From positions 3,534,001-3,598,000 of the forward strand of contig NC_057373.1 of the NCBI RefSeq assembly GCF_016906535.1: 64,000 nt of DNA, read 5' to 3'. The DNA is from Rhizoctonia solani. Its lineage: Eukaryota > Basidiomycota > Agaricomycetes > Cantharellales > Ceratobasidiaceae. Under the pieces are notes generated by a model. It was not told where the DNA came from, made no database searches, and saw only the letters and a list, made by a program, of their open reading frames with translations. Shown here in pieces: positions 14,386 through 27,110 of the stretch (positions are counted from its first letter, which is position 1; every line of letters begins with the position of its first letter). A program made the position numbers and the translations under genes.

Positions 14386-14518
14386 CAGTCGGGACTCTTA
14401 ACCTGCAGATTCTTGACCTGCAGACTTTGTATTGAAAAACTGCGTGTTGCACCACTTTACTATTGATTTGTAAGCTCGGCTAGTGTCTTCTCATACTGCA
14501 GGTCAAGAGTCCCGACTG
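14386..14518. mobile_element. 133-bp MITE-like element with TA target duplication
   Basis: Terminal inverted repeats of 23 bp begin CAGTCGGGACTCTT and continue RACCTGCAG, with one mismatch between ends. The element is flanked on both sides by TA (14384-14385 and 14519-14520), as expected for Tc1/mariner-type insertion. The left repeat is followed by a partial direct copy (CTTGACCTGCAGA). No coding capacity. The bounds come directly from the sequence; the superfamily is inference. Confidence 0.75.
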
Positions 14519-14843
14519 TATATGAGAGCTATTGAAGTCTTCGTTCATTCACTTTGGTAGCTATACATACCTCGCCTTTGTTTCATTAGGGATGTTTTGG
14601 CACTTGAGATCCCGTTACTCACTGTATTCCTGCCTTTCAGTCATTTAAATGAACACATACACATACGTCTGAAATCTCTTGCGTCTAGTTCAGTCAACTA
14701 TCGCGAAGAAGTTCGATAAACGATAAATTGGGTATAGAAGGTAGCAATCCTTCGCGAATGAGCAACATGTGACTGCGAATACATCGGTATTTAAATGAGT
14801 AAGAAAGACATGAGAAACAGTAGCAGGCTAAAATTTTAAATTT

Positions 14844-16442
14844 CTATGAAGTGGGGCCTTGTGAATTCTCAGGTGCCATGTTCTTTAGCTGGATATCGTT
14901 CTGAGCCTCGGCGTCAACTTGAGCGAGTTGAGGCCCCTGATTCGGCGTCGACTGGCGAGCCTCCTTGTTATCAATATAGGTGGAGCACAGGTCGTTGAAT
15001 TGTTGGGAAAGAAGTATCAATGCGATTACTTGACCGTACGACCACCCCATTGTCGCGCCCTTTTTATCATTGCCACGAATGGTCATTTCGGTTGAAACGA
15101 CTAGGTAGACGAGAGTGCCGAATGCAATGATATGAAGGAAGTAGTGGATCTTATTGATTACTAGAGGCTCGTTTGGTTAATGTATGGGCGTAAATGTGTA
15201 TGATACATACTGGGGTCTTGATGGAGCTTCCTGGACCCAATAGTGGGTTGTGTCGTGTTGTCCTTTTTCAACGAAATCGTGGCAAGGAAGTTGTAAACGG
15301 GGTCTAAAACGTTCTCCAAGGTGAAGAAAGAGAGCAAGCCGCAACAAAGTATAGAATAGAAACCAAAACAAGAGCCGTGATTCGTATTCCAGGGCTTACA
15401 GCTTTCACATCGACCCCAAACACCCAGACTATGACGTCATTATTGGTAGTACAGTTGGCCTTTGGGCCTTGAAGTCCGAAGTGAGCAGGATCATTCCAGA
15501 GGTTGAAGCAGAAGCCACCCCATAGGTTAACGAAGCAAAAGCGAATGAACCATTGAGTATTTGATCTTCGCGGACGAAGTGAAGAAGATTCGGCAGTATG
15601 TACGGCAGCCTTCTGTCCTGCAATTGATTGTTGTGGAGTTGATGGAGCAGGTTGTGTAGAATTTGGAGTGGTACTTGAGGCGTTTGCATGTTGGGTATTG
15701 CCCGGTTGTACGGCGGAGGGCTGTGGCGCATTGGAGGTAATGGTACTCGAGGGTTGAGGGTTATCAGTGGGTATACTGGTTTGATCACGAGTGCCAGAAT
15801 TAGTACCAGTACCAGTGGAGGTATCTTGACTAGATTGGCCAGAAGTGATTTTGATCTTCTCACGCGTCTTAAAAAAACCCCGTTAGAAAACGATCCTCCG
15901 AGCTCATAGATAGACCCACCGTGCCGGACACGACGATAAATATGATCATGATGCTGGTCATCTGAATACGTTACAAAGAATTACTACTACTGCGCGGGTA
16001 ATTACAACACACGAGGATACCACTCACCAGTGAGACAACCACGGCGTCCAACAAGCTTGATCCCTGTTTTTTCCACTCGATAAGGGACGAAACCAAAACC
16101 GCTGTCGCAGTCATATAAGCAGCACGGGAATTCCTGACAAAGGTGTCAGGCCAATAAAGAGACATGCCCTAAGAAAGAATAAGCAACATTTATGGAGTAA
16201 AAATAACTAGTGGTAATACCCAAGCCAGAACGATCTGCGCATATAAAGCAACGCGAACCTACACGGTAAGCGTTGACGTTATTGATCAAGTGATAACAAC
16301 TTCAAGCTTAAGATAACGTACACCAATGCCCTAAAATAGTCCGGGGCCTATCAATAGCCGTTCTATTGCCAAACCAAGCTCATTCGCTTACCATAATGTC
16401 GTTGTTGAGCTCTAGCTCACAGCTAACACATTCGTCTGACAT
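14844..16442 (-). CDS. Fungal 7-TM membrane protein of the NPDI-GIGVR family, copy C, with apparent frameshift
   Basis: Third paralogue. ATG at 16442 opens MSDECVSCELELNNDIM, then the 9-nt Gly-Ile-Gly microexon and VRVALYAQIVLAW, then MSLYWPDTFVRNSRAAYMTA. A long Ser/Thr/Pro/Gln-rich loop of about 115 residues, absent in A and B, precedes WNDPAHFGLQGPKANC. Membrane span five reads ITALVLVSILYFVAA in one frame, but the following SFFTLENVLDPVYNFLA, which matches copy B, is in another frame. One base seems to be missing in the run around 15321-15335. The final exon has IHYFLHIIAFGTLVYLVV and GWSYGQVIALILLSQQFND. Either a real disruption or an assembly error; every other exon looks functional. 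Function unknown. Confidence 0.72.
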
Positions 16443-16834
16443 GCTGGGCGGTCACTCGAATCGAATCGCACTGAGGGAGGGGTGTGAGTCAAAGCTGAAG
16501 ATTGCTCATAACTATTTGTGAAGAGGAGGAACCAGAGAAACGCCTATCCCTTTTCCTTTCTTGCTCGCTGTTCATCGCCACTTGCTCAATTGCTGTGTTT
16601 GCTGCGTAGAAGGTGAGTATGGAAGGATGCCAGACAATAACCAATCCCCTAAAAAGGAAATTTATATCTGGAGTGTATAAACAATGTAGTGGGAATACGT
16701 CACGACAATTCTCGAAATGATTTCCGGAACGGTTGCATCTATTCCATCTTTTGACAGATTTCACATGTTACATGTATTTAAACCAAAAATTCAAAAGACT
16801 ACACGCTCTATAGTATACAAGTAACGACTCTGGC
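16443..16834. other. Intergenic spacer between 7-TM copy C and UBR1
   Basis: A 392-bp gap that should contain the copy C promoter (minus strand) and the UBR1 3' end. A minus-strand open frame inside it shows no conserved features. Confidence 0.5.
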
Positions 16835-19800
16835 TTACAATCCGTCCCAGCCACCATAATCCATCAATCCATCAAGTTTACGCGCTACGAATGTTGGGAT
16901 TCCGTGCATTAGCCATACACGGCGAAGTTCTTCAAACCTTTGAGGATTGAGAAATTGACGCCTGCCGCGACTAAAATCGGGCGACGGCTTAGTTTCGGGG
17001 GCGTGGAATGAAAGAAGAGGCCTACCGCATGCCATAATCAACTTCACCATGAACATCAAGATATGGGGCCTGTCCAAAGCTCCCGTTCCCAGCAGAGAGA
17101 TACAAAATCGCGCATCGACGTACGAGGAAATACAAACCGACTGCTCCCCCACACCTTTACAGACATTAATTCAAATCACCAAAGATCCAACTCGGTGACT
17201 CACTCTCTCAAATGCATATTGCACTCTCCCTTCGAAGTGTCCTCCGGATCAAAACAACAGTGACTCTGGAAGCAACAGATTGTTCCACAGAACAAACAGA
17301 TGGCTGCGTCCAAGGGTACAGTCTTGCATCGCTTGCACTTGAGCGTGTTCTGTTCCGCAAACAACTCGTCCAACAGAGCTGGAAGTTGCACAAGCCTGTA
17401 CGGAGAGGGATATTCAATTCGGGCAATGGGTTGAAGCCCGACCTGGTTCATGTACATTCCAAAGTGTTGGCTCCAATTCTGGAGTAATGATTGAAGATAG
17501 CCATGTTCAGAAATCGTAGAAGGAGGAGGAATCTTGAGCATCGCAAGCAGTCGTTCATACTCTCCGGACCCTTCTGCATCCCCAGGTTGAATGCAGCCAG
17601 GTAACACAGCCTTCATCAGAATTGCCGTGCGCCTCAAGAATGGAAGGGTTAAGGAATGCACGAGGCGGGCAAGAGCTCCATCAGGCGTTGTCGCAAGAAC
17701 TTGTTCAGCTCGAATGGCCAACTTGGGACAATGTCTCACGGCCGAGGTAGTGAACGTCGTGATGTCACCCAAGAGCGGGGTTGCTTCTTCTTTTCCGAGC
17801 AGAGCTCCTGAAGGTACGCGATCAAGCTGTGCGACGAGCGTGAGGGTCATTCGAGCAAGATGCGCGTAATACATTAGAGTAGCCATATAAGGAAGTAAGG
17901 CCGGTGCAACGGCAGCTACTTCGACCAACACGACCATTGGGTCTCTGAGCAAGAATGGCATTCGTTTCCGCGACCACTCGGGTAGAACGGGGTGTAGAAT
18001 CGCTTCTTGGATACTCGGTCTGTTGGCCGCAGCGTCCCCGCTAGGATCTAATTGCAATGCAGCGAGTTTCGTGAGGCAGGCAATAATGCCTCGAACAGTA
18101 TGCTGTGCGGCGTCGCTCAGCCCATGCACCACGGTTGGATATGTGCCTTGTCCGCGCAAGCTAATTTCCGTCGCCGCAATCGTATAGGCACACAAATACT
18201 CGGGGAGGTACATCCCACTTCCTGGCGTTCCAGACGGGCGACCCGAGTCAGGGCGGAGATGGATGGTCTGCAATGACAATGCACGAGATATCCCACGAAC
18301 AGTGTCCGCCATTCGGTGGTCTCCATCTCTAACTTGAACCGTCAACCGCGGGTAGCCCGAATCTTCCGCACCCCAGAACAAGAAACCGGGCGCGCCATCG
18401 TCATCAGACTGCAAATGCGCACGTTGGCCGTAGTTAGAATTCGGACGAAGAAGCTCGACTCGAACAAGGCGAAGCCATTCTGGAAGGGGTGGAAGGCGTT
18501 CTGCCGCGCCTTGCGATGCAAACAAGGACCCTTCAACGGGTACGAGTGCATTCCCGAGACTTTTGCAAAGGGGACAAATGTACTCCATCCGGCCCGTGTT
18601 TTCCGCGTGGTTCCGCGTGTTTTGCTGTGCATGCCTCTGTTCGACCGATTGCGAGTAAATCGAGAAACATTCATGATGCATCATATGGCCGCACGCCTGA
18701 GCTACGAGCCCGAATTTGGTATCCGTGTTGGTCCAACCCTCGAGTATCCCGGCGGGCCTGTCACTTGCTTTGCCCTTGCCCTTATGGTCGGCTTTGGGCT
18801 CCTCTGAGGGCCTATCGAGTGATATCGGTGCTTGTAAACTTTCTTCAAGTACCTTTCCTCCGAGACGGCGTACGACTCGAACCATCCGACTCGGCTGAAC
18901 GAAACATAAAGCTCCAAATGGTCTCTGTCCTGCACCGGCCCGGAGTTCCTCTTGGCAAACAATGCAACTCCCGAATCCACCGCCCCCGTTCTCGGGCGCA
19001 GGCAGGTCTTCATCCTCGTCTTCATCGCTTTCGCCATCGAACGAGTTGGTCTCGAGGAATGTCTTCTGGGCGGCCGCGAATTGTTTCATGATAGCGTCTT
19101 GACGAGCACGAGCGGCTGCTTTCTTGGCCCTTTCGCGGTCCTCGGCGGACACAGTGTCTTCTTTGACTACCCGATGTGCTTGGATAGCTTCTGGGATGTG
19201 GGCCATGAACTTGTCAAGGCACCAACCAACCCGTGCTTCAAGGGGCTTAAACCGCTCTTTATTCTCCAAAGAACATAGCAGCTCGATCAGCGTCTGTTCG
19301 TTGTTAGTTTCCGGATCGGAAATCTTGGTCTCAGCAGCAAGTCGAGCCCATCGGACAGGTTGTTCGACAATCCCAAGCATAATAAGGTGCAAGCTCTGAT
19401 CAAGGACCGCATCTGCTGAAGGAGGAGGCGTCGGTCCAGCGCGTTCCAAGATCCCAACCATACCCCAGAGCGAAAAGTATACAATTCGGAGTAAGGTTTC
19501 TCGTTCCCAGAGGTTCGTCAATCCAACATATGGGCCAGATTCAAGACCCAATGGTCGGGGTTCGATAATAGCTTGACCAGGGTTCTTGGGGTCGAGTCGT
19601 TTACGAAGGATAAGGTCGACTTCCTCTCGCCTGTTACGAGTGTAATGGAAGAAGAATGGGTTGACTTCATCGTAGCACTCGGTACGTAGTTCGTATTTCC
19701 CTTGGTTGGAATCGAAATTGGCGACGCTCCGTAATGCAGCATCAAAAGCGGACTCGTCTGCCAGTCGCTCAGCGACGCGTTTTGTGAGTTCGGTATATGA

Positions 19801-22504
19801 GCATGGCCCTAGAGCTAGACCATGTACTATTTCGCGTCTAACGGGGGTGGTGCGAGAGTGTTCAGAAAGAACGGTGATAAGGACATAGAGATACTCTTCG
19901 ACCATTGCCGGTAGAGCTACACTATCGTAGAGAGGGTGGGTAAGAGCGCCGTTAAAGTATTCGAGCAAGCCGAATCGATCGAGTGTTGTGACGAGTACAA
20001 GATCTGGGTCGAGTATCGTTAAGAACGCCTGGAGAAGAAAGACATCCGAGTCGTAGCATAGTTCACGAAGCATGAAATCTCGGTAGTGCAGTAATTGGCC
20101 TCTGATAGCAAAACCATTCCGAACCCAGAGACCGCATCTGATTTGAGCGACCATTGCAATGACTGCCAGAAATTTGGTTATTTTTGCAAGACAGAGATAG
20201 AGGGATGCTTACCCCTAAGAGGGAAATCTAGTACAGTCAATGCACCCTTGGGACTCATATTCTTCAAAACCACTCCTCTCAACGTGGGCTCGGTTAAACC
20301 TTTGACACTCTTCAGCTTGTCTTCCTCGAGCAATTCTTCATGCTTGAGCAACTCGGCCAACAACCAATGCAACGAGTGGTGGAAGCTGACCCATTCGCTC
20401 GCTACGTCAAACTGCAACACCTGGTATTCCTTAGACCCGAGCTGGACTTGGTGCCACTTTACAGAATATTTAGACGGGTCGAGATGTGGTTCAGAGAGTG
20501 TGCAAATGACCAATATATGATGGGTGACTGTTTCGATAGCGCGGACAAGATCCGAAGTCGAACCTTTTTGGAAGGCCTCGCCCACAGCGCGGACTATCCT
20601 CACGAGGGAAAGTGAAGCGTTGAACACACTGATCCAAGCGTCGGTTTCGTACTCCACATGGGAAGAGGCGGCTCTCCTCTGTGCGTTTGCGCCAAAGAAT
20701 AACTTGCAAAGTTTCAATACGTGGATCAAAGGCTCTTGGCTGGTCGCCACGTGAAGTTGGACGGGTGGAGTGGAGACAAGGTACCTCAAATCATTGAATA
20801 CACTCGTAATCCGTTTACTCCTGAATGGGAACGATTCTATGTCGAGTGCCGGAATCGGCTGGCCTGGTTGAAGTGGTCTGATGCGTTTCTCGTCGATTTG
20901 ATTGGTGAAGAAAGCTGTGAGAAGGGAGAGAATCCGAGGGAGTAGATTGTTATGCTTGACAATGTATCCCGCAACAGATGGGACAGTGAATAGCTGCACC
21001 GCAAAGTATTTGATTGAAGTTTCAACTTCGCGATCGACGAGAAGGTAAGCGTCTACTATCCGATGATAGACTGCTGCAAAATGCGTGGCTATTGAAATAT
21101 TAGGATGTATAGGACCTTACGACGGGGAAAACTCACCAACTGTCAGTTTGTGTTCGTGGCTCAACGTCAAGACCGACACATAGATTTGTTTCAAATGTAG
21201 CCTGGGGCGCTTCCATAATCTCGTATGGTACAAGAACAACCAATCAATTCGTGCAGGATCTTTGAGCTCCGCATAAACCCTCGAGGCATCAGGACTACTC
21301 GATAAGGAGCTAGTATCCTTTTTCCGGGGGGCAAATAGCTCGGTTGCAACAATTTCTCGCAAGACAGTACCATCTGGTCCGATTCGTGCGCTAGTAAGAT
21401 CTAGGAGCCACTCCAGAATAACAGCAGCCACTTGTTCCCTGAAAGTGTCATACGCGCGCCGGACTGTTACCCCAATATCAATTAAATTGATGCTGTCAGC
21501 AATCTTAAGCAATTGGTTCACGTCTTCTCCAGTGCGAATAATATCTCGCCCTTCCTGGTCTACTTTGTTCGCGGTTTGCACGGCCTCGATTTGCGACATC
21601 CCGGTAGTAACGACCAAATGGTGTATAACTTCGTCAAAGGAATGCTTCTCGTCGTTCCAAAGGATAACCGAGAACCGGTCAGTAGGTGTTGGGTCTGCAG
21701 TAGGATGTCGTCCAAGCTCGGCCTCGGCGGGTGGAGCTGCCTCGTCGGGTGAGAAATCCAAGGTATCCAACAGGAAATCCAAAGCGTATCCAATCGTTCT
21801 GGCCAAACTGTCTCTCAGCTCCGGCGGAACATTTGTACGGGGCCTGTCTCTCGGCTTTGGAGGAAAGTGGGTATAAGGTTGAGTGGTAGATGGTGTTTGG
21901 GCTGGAGGGTGGCGTGGGCAATTTAGAGGAACGGACCACGCTTCGGGGTCCCCACAATCGCAACATCCTCCGGGGTGCTGAGTAACAGAGAAAGAGATAT
22001 TATGGGAGGTGTGGTCCGTGGCATGAAAACATCGGGCGCACATTACAGTGCTATCGTCCAGCCCACAATCTCTGTACAGAAGTTAAATAAATTCACATAA
22101 ACGTACTCGGCGAACTCACCTGCATCTGAAGCAACTCTCTCCACGCTTGAATATATGACCACATCCTCGTCCAGGAATAGGAAGATCGTCGACTCCGGGA
22201 ATGTTCTCCCGTTGTGCGTCACCTAATAGGACGTCTGGTGCCAGGGGTGCTCCCCAGGTGACGAATAAATGTGAATAATTTCCCCACATAGCATCATAGA
22301 GCTCTTTAAGTACATCGGCTCTTGTGCCATTCGAGAACACGTGTTTGCGGCTACCTGGCATAGTCTCCAACGCGAACCGGAGTCTGGCCAGGGGGTCATT
22401 AGGGCGTGTTCCCTGACTTATTCCAAGGAACCTGCGAGTAGATAGTGGATTAAATTTAGTTTGGTTTGCCCATTTTACGGAATAACGCACCTCGTAAAGT
22501 TCAT
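16835..22504 (-). CDS. UBR1: E3 ubiquitin ligase UBR1 (N-recognin)
   Basis: Recognises destabilising N-terminal residues and, with an E2, ubiquitylates the protein for proteasomal destruction (Arg/N-degron pathway). About 1,800 residues. The first exon encodes MNFTR only (ATG at 22504). The UBR box zinc module follows with CGHIFKRGESCFRCR, CARCFHATDHTSHN and CCDCGDPEAW. A ClpS-like N-domain is seen at FSVILWNDEKHSFDEVIHHL. The large exon (20154-17200) holds the RING-type domain from CIVCQEELRAG to CGHMMHHECFSIY and CPLCKSLGN, and the C-terminal cap with CKRCKTVPLDAAICLFCGTI. The last exon ends RRVWLMHGIPTFVARKLDGL followed by MDYGGWDGL, a classic UBR1 tail. All zinc ligand clusters look intact. 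Head-to-head with CAND1 across 100 bp. Confidence 0.95.
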
Positions 22505-22604
22505 ATTCGTGGTGGTCGTGGCTCGTAAGGTTTGGATTTCCCGATTAGTGGCTCCTGTCGCGTGAATTGGTCACGATCACGGGTTCCCCTCGACCACGAC
22601 GACC
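22505..22604. promoter_or_regulatory. 100-bp bidirectional promoter between UBR1 and CAND1
   Basis: The start codons of UBR1 (22504, minus) and CAND1 (22605, plus) are separated by exactly 100 bp, so both transcripts must share this core region, and their 5' leaders must be very short or overlap. No TATA box is visible. It includes TGGTCACGATCACGGG. Confidence 0.7.
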
Positions 22605-25600
22605 ATGGCCCCACAACAACTACAGATGCGCATCGAAAAGGTACGTATGTTAATTCTATTAATTTTTAAAAAATACTAAAACTCTGATAGATGCAATCGC
22701 CTGACTCGGACTTGCGGTAAGCTATACACTTAATTGGACTGATTACATACCAATAATCGGACCAGATTCATGGCGCTCAACGACCTTGCCAATGATCTCT
22801 CAAAGAACCAGCTTGGGAACCAAGACGAACAGTCCGAGGCCAAACTGACGCGCCAGGTGGTATCATTGCTCGCGGATAAGAATAGTGAAGTCAAGAATCA
22901 GGCTGTCAAGTGGCGAGTCCCAGTACAATGTCAAATTATTACTATTTTGATCTGACGCACCGCATAGTCTCGGCCAGCTGATTAAAGTCGTTCGACCCGC
23001 GCAGATGGACTCAACAATCGACCAGTTGATTGAATATTCAGGTGGAAAGGATGACGAATTGCGTGATATTGCTGGCCTGGGTACGTCCCCCTTGTCTGCC
23101 CATCTTACTGCCATGAATAATCTTCAAATAGCATTGAAGACGGTTACGGCTGAGCTCCCTCTAGAAGGAACTGTCGCACCTCGTACAATCCAGAAGCTTG
23201 TTCCGAAGCTACTGCAGCAACTGGGTTCGGTAAGTAGCTAATTTGATTCGCATATACCCAAGGTCTGATTTTGGGTTGGGCAGGCCAACACACCCCCAGA
23301 TGCATTGATCGAAACTCTTGCGACGTTGACTATCCTAGTTTCCCGTTTCCCTTCTCACATTCCTCCACAAGAACCAATGAACGTTCTTACACCCTTGCTT
23401 CTTCACGCGAGGCCAGCCGTTCGGAAACGCGCGATTACGACGATTGGTATTTCATTTTTTCATTTTCTTCGTTCTTCAACTAATAATCATGAAGCGAGCT
23501 ATGTACCCACACTCTCCCAGTCCGAACTCCAGCAATTCATTTCTTCTACGGTCCTCCCCGGACTCCAACCTTCGGCTCCACTTGAGAAACAACGTACGAC
23601 CATACACCTCGTGGCGGCCGTCGCTCGGCATTTGGCTTCGAGCCTCAACGAAGTCGTCCCGAGCGTATTGAAGGGCGTGAACAAGGAGGACGAGGAACTT
23701 CGTGAAGCTGGGCTTCAGGTATGCCCCTCCTTCCGATTTTGGGAAAACCTGGTTTAAATTAGGAATAGGCGCTAGAACTTTTGACCCTGAGGTGCCCAAC
23801 AGAGATTACCCCCTTCTTGCAAGAACTTATATCTACGGGTACCACGTACATTAAATATGACCCTAACTACGCAGGCGATGAAGATGAAGATGACGAGCCC
23901 ATGGAAGATCAGGACGAAGATGATGATGAGGATGGAGGTGAATATTCTGATGATGAGGATACGAGTTATAAGATCCGCCGGAGCGCTACTAAACTCTTGG
24001 CTGCCATTATTACGACTAAACCGGTGCTGGCGGAGGAGCTTTACGGCAACGTTGCTCCGGTGCTCGTTTCTAGGTATATCTTAGTCACTGTATAGTGATT
24101 TAATACTAACGAATTAAATGAAACAAAGATTTGCAGACAGGGAGCCAACAGTCCGTTATGAAGTCTGGACGGCACTAACACTTCTCATCCGTCAACCCTC
24201 TCCTGCACTCGACACTCTTGCTCCTAAATTCCTCAGGCAGCTACTCAAAACCTTGCCCCCGAAAACGGCACCCCCAGTGCAGGCGCTTACCCTTCTCAAT
24301 ACCCTCCTAACCCCAGATACGTTCGACAGCAAACTTCTTGGGGGCACTGAAGAACAGCTATTCAAGGTTCTTGTGCACCCTGAGGCACTTCCCACTTTCT
24401 CGCTTCTAGTGAAGCACGCTGTGCCTTCGGAAGATGTGAAACAAAAACTTGTCTCGCTTATGCATGAGCGCCACCCTCGGGTCGCAGCGGACGCAATCAA
24501 AGCGGGCACAGAACTCGTCCAGAGGTCACAAGACCCTAAATTCGCCTCGTCTCTGCAATCTGAGGCTCGGGAACGATTGAAGAATTCTTCAACAGATGCA
24601 GCAGTTCGGGCCGTTTGCGCGCGTGCAATTGGGGCGTTGCTTGTGGCTAAAGTTCCATACGAAGACGAAGATTGGGAGTTGGTTCGCCGCTCAGGAGCTG
24701 TTGGAGTTGTTACTGGTGTATTGAAGGAAATCAAGGAGAAAGAACTAGAAATAATTCTGGAAAAGGCATGGCTGGATGCGAATATTGTCTGGACTGCGGA
24801 TCTCGTTCGCAAGGGGAGCGGAAGTGCCAAGGTCGAGGCTATTGGGTGTTTGGAGGCTTTGTTGGCAGAGAGGTACTTAGTCTCGTCTTCGTCCTCTTCC
24901 TTACTCTTATTTTCTCTTGATTAGCCAAGGAGAAATTCCTGAATCGGTTCAAACTCCCCTTATCGAAAACCTCAAAACGTACATTTCTCAATCTGACCCA
25001 CAATTGCTCATCAAGTCACTCGAATTACTCACATTCCTGCTCCGAAATTGGCCCAAACAATGGTTCGCGTCAATCGAAAACCAGGTTCTGCCTCGAATAT
25101 ATCCTTTGGCTACCGAAACCTTGCTCCCAGCATCTTTGGACGCTCTACGAGGGTTCTTGTATGCCCTTGCGAATGCAGACGAGCAGATTGCTAGTCATCT
25201 CGTTGGGGGCCTCAAGGTTGCGTACGAGAAATCCGGAACAGGTGCTGCAAACGTGAGCAAGTGTCTTGGTGCTGTGGTTCGGGCCCAAAGGCCGATTGCG
25301 GCTGGGACTATCAATGAATTTGCGAAGCACATCAAGGTTGGCGAGTCGGCCTTAGACTCTTTATCGTGGTACTGATATATTCGATGACTTGTAGCCAACG
25401 ACGAAGGCTTCACAAACTTCGCTTATTTTGTGTTTGTTAACGGTTGGTGAGATTGGAAGATTCATGTGAGTATCCATCCCCTAATCTCCCTCAAATTTTA
25501 TTGATGGGAAATAAAGTGATATGTCGAATCAACCTGAAGTCTTCGACAATTCACTCGGGTTCTTCAAGTCCGACGCAGAGGAGATCCGGAATGCTGCGGC

Positions 25601-26832
25601 TTTTGCTGTTGGTAAGTCCTTTTTATTTCTTGGAAGAGATGGAGAGAATAATTGTCACGTTGAAAAGGTAATATCGCCATTGGGTCGCAAGAGCGCTTCT
25701 TGCCGGTCATCGTCAAGCTTGTTCAGACAGACGACGAGAAGCGATTGTTGAGCATGAATGCGTTGAAAGAGGTATGATGATTCCCCTACGCATACACCTC
25801 ACTCCTGACATAAACCTAGGTCGTTTCTCACTGCTCGCAAGCCCACCTCGAATCAATTGCCGAATCTCTCTGGCAACCACTTTTGACACTGGCTCTTCGC
25901 ACGAAAAGGCACTCAATATTGCCGCCTCCTGCTTGGGCAAACTCACAACTACTAATCCAGCTCGGTTCCTTCCCCCTCTTGAAGCGAGGCTGCAGGACTC
26001 CAACCCAACTGTGCGCGCACTTGTTGTATCTGCCATGAGGCATATGTTTGGCTTCGGGGGCGTAAATGGATTGGATGAACTCTTGAAGCCATTTGTAGTT
26101 GTGTTCTTGGGTTTGTTGGACGACAAGGATTTGGTACGTCACTTTATGCTCTGAACTGACAACATGTTAGTTTGATGGTGGATAATAGAACGTCAAGCGT
26201 CTGGCACTGGCCGCTCTCAACCAAGCAGCGCGTAACAAGCCTCGATTAATTGAAGACCAACTCCCATCCTTATTACCTAAACTCTACGACGAAACAACTC
26301 CCAAGCCTGAGTTAATCAGGATCATGGAGATGGGTCCTTGGAGGCACAAGATCGATGATGGATTGGAGGCTAGGAGGACTGCGTACGAGACTATGTATAC
26401 CTTGGTGAGCGTCTTTTTTGTATACGTATACGACGGTAGCTTACCCCTTAAAAGTTGGATACTTCCCTCTCCAAACTTGGCCTCGACGAGTTCCTCACAA
26501 TTGTTCTACGCGGTTTATCCGACGAATCCAACGAGGTCAAGGTGCTCTGCCATATGATGCTTCATCGTCTGTCACAGGTTGCCCCATCTGCCACGTCTCA
26601 ACGATTGGACGAGACCGTCGAACCGCTCCGTGCGGCGATGAAAGAAGTCACGATGGATAAGAACACCGTCAAGCAAGACCTAGAGCAGGCCGCAGAACTA
26701 CAGAGGAGTGCACTCCGAGCTGCTGCTGCATTGAATACCCTGAGCCACCCCGGAGCGCCCAAGTTTGTCGCGTTTGTGGAGAGTCTCGAGAAGGGCAAGC
26801 TAGCTAGCGAATTCAGAGAGCAAAAGGCATGA
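22605..26832 (+). CDS. CAND1: CAND1 / TIP120, cullin-associated exchange factor
   Basis: HEAT-repeat protein that binds un-neddylated cullin-RBX1 and exchanges substrate receptor modules of SCF ligases. ATG at 22605 opens MAPQQLQMRIEK, followed by a tiny exon (MQSPDSDLR) and FMALNDLANDLSKNQL, the standard CAND1 beginning. HEAT repeats run throughout (LIKVVRPAQMDSTIDQLIEY, LKTVTAELPLEGT, FADREPTVRYEVWTALTLL), with the usual acidic insertion (runs of Asp/Glu, about 23,875-23,965). The C-terminal TIP120 domain includes NEVKVLCHMMLHRLSQVAP and ends GKLASEFREQKA. Around 25881-25884 the frame slips by one base within a T run, between LESIAESLWQPL and FDTGSSHEKALNIAASCLG; one missing T would explain it. 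Since the gene is otherwise highly conserved, I read this as a likely assembly error. Confidence 0.93.
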
Positions 26833-27110
26833 TGGAGAATGTTATGAACGATTCTTGAACAATGTATACACTATTCAATTCACAAATTGTCATTACTCGG
26901 GGGCTTTCTGCAGTAAACACCGCATAAGTATCAGTAACTTAGACTTGAGACTTGTTAAAAACAGGTCGCAATATATTACGTAACATGCAAATTAAGCGAG
27001 AACATGTATTTCAGGGGTTATGAGGGACCCAATTCGAGTCATCTTAGATTCCTGCGTGGGTACAAAAATGGATATTTTGGTGTCCTCAGTCACTCACGGG
27101 CACCACCACC

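Noticed and set aside
15429..15863. Pro/Leu-rich minus-strand frame over the copy C loop
   Set aside because: The real frame is offset and gives the Ser/Thr/Gln-rich loop leading directly into the conserved HFGLQG segment.
18342..19091. Long plus-strand and alternative frames inside UBR1
   Set aside because: Shadow frames of the UBR1 coding strand.
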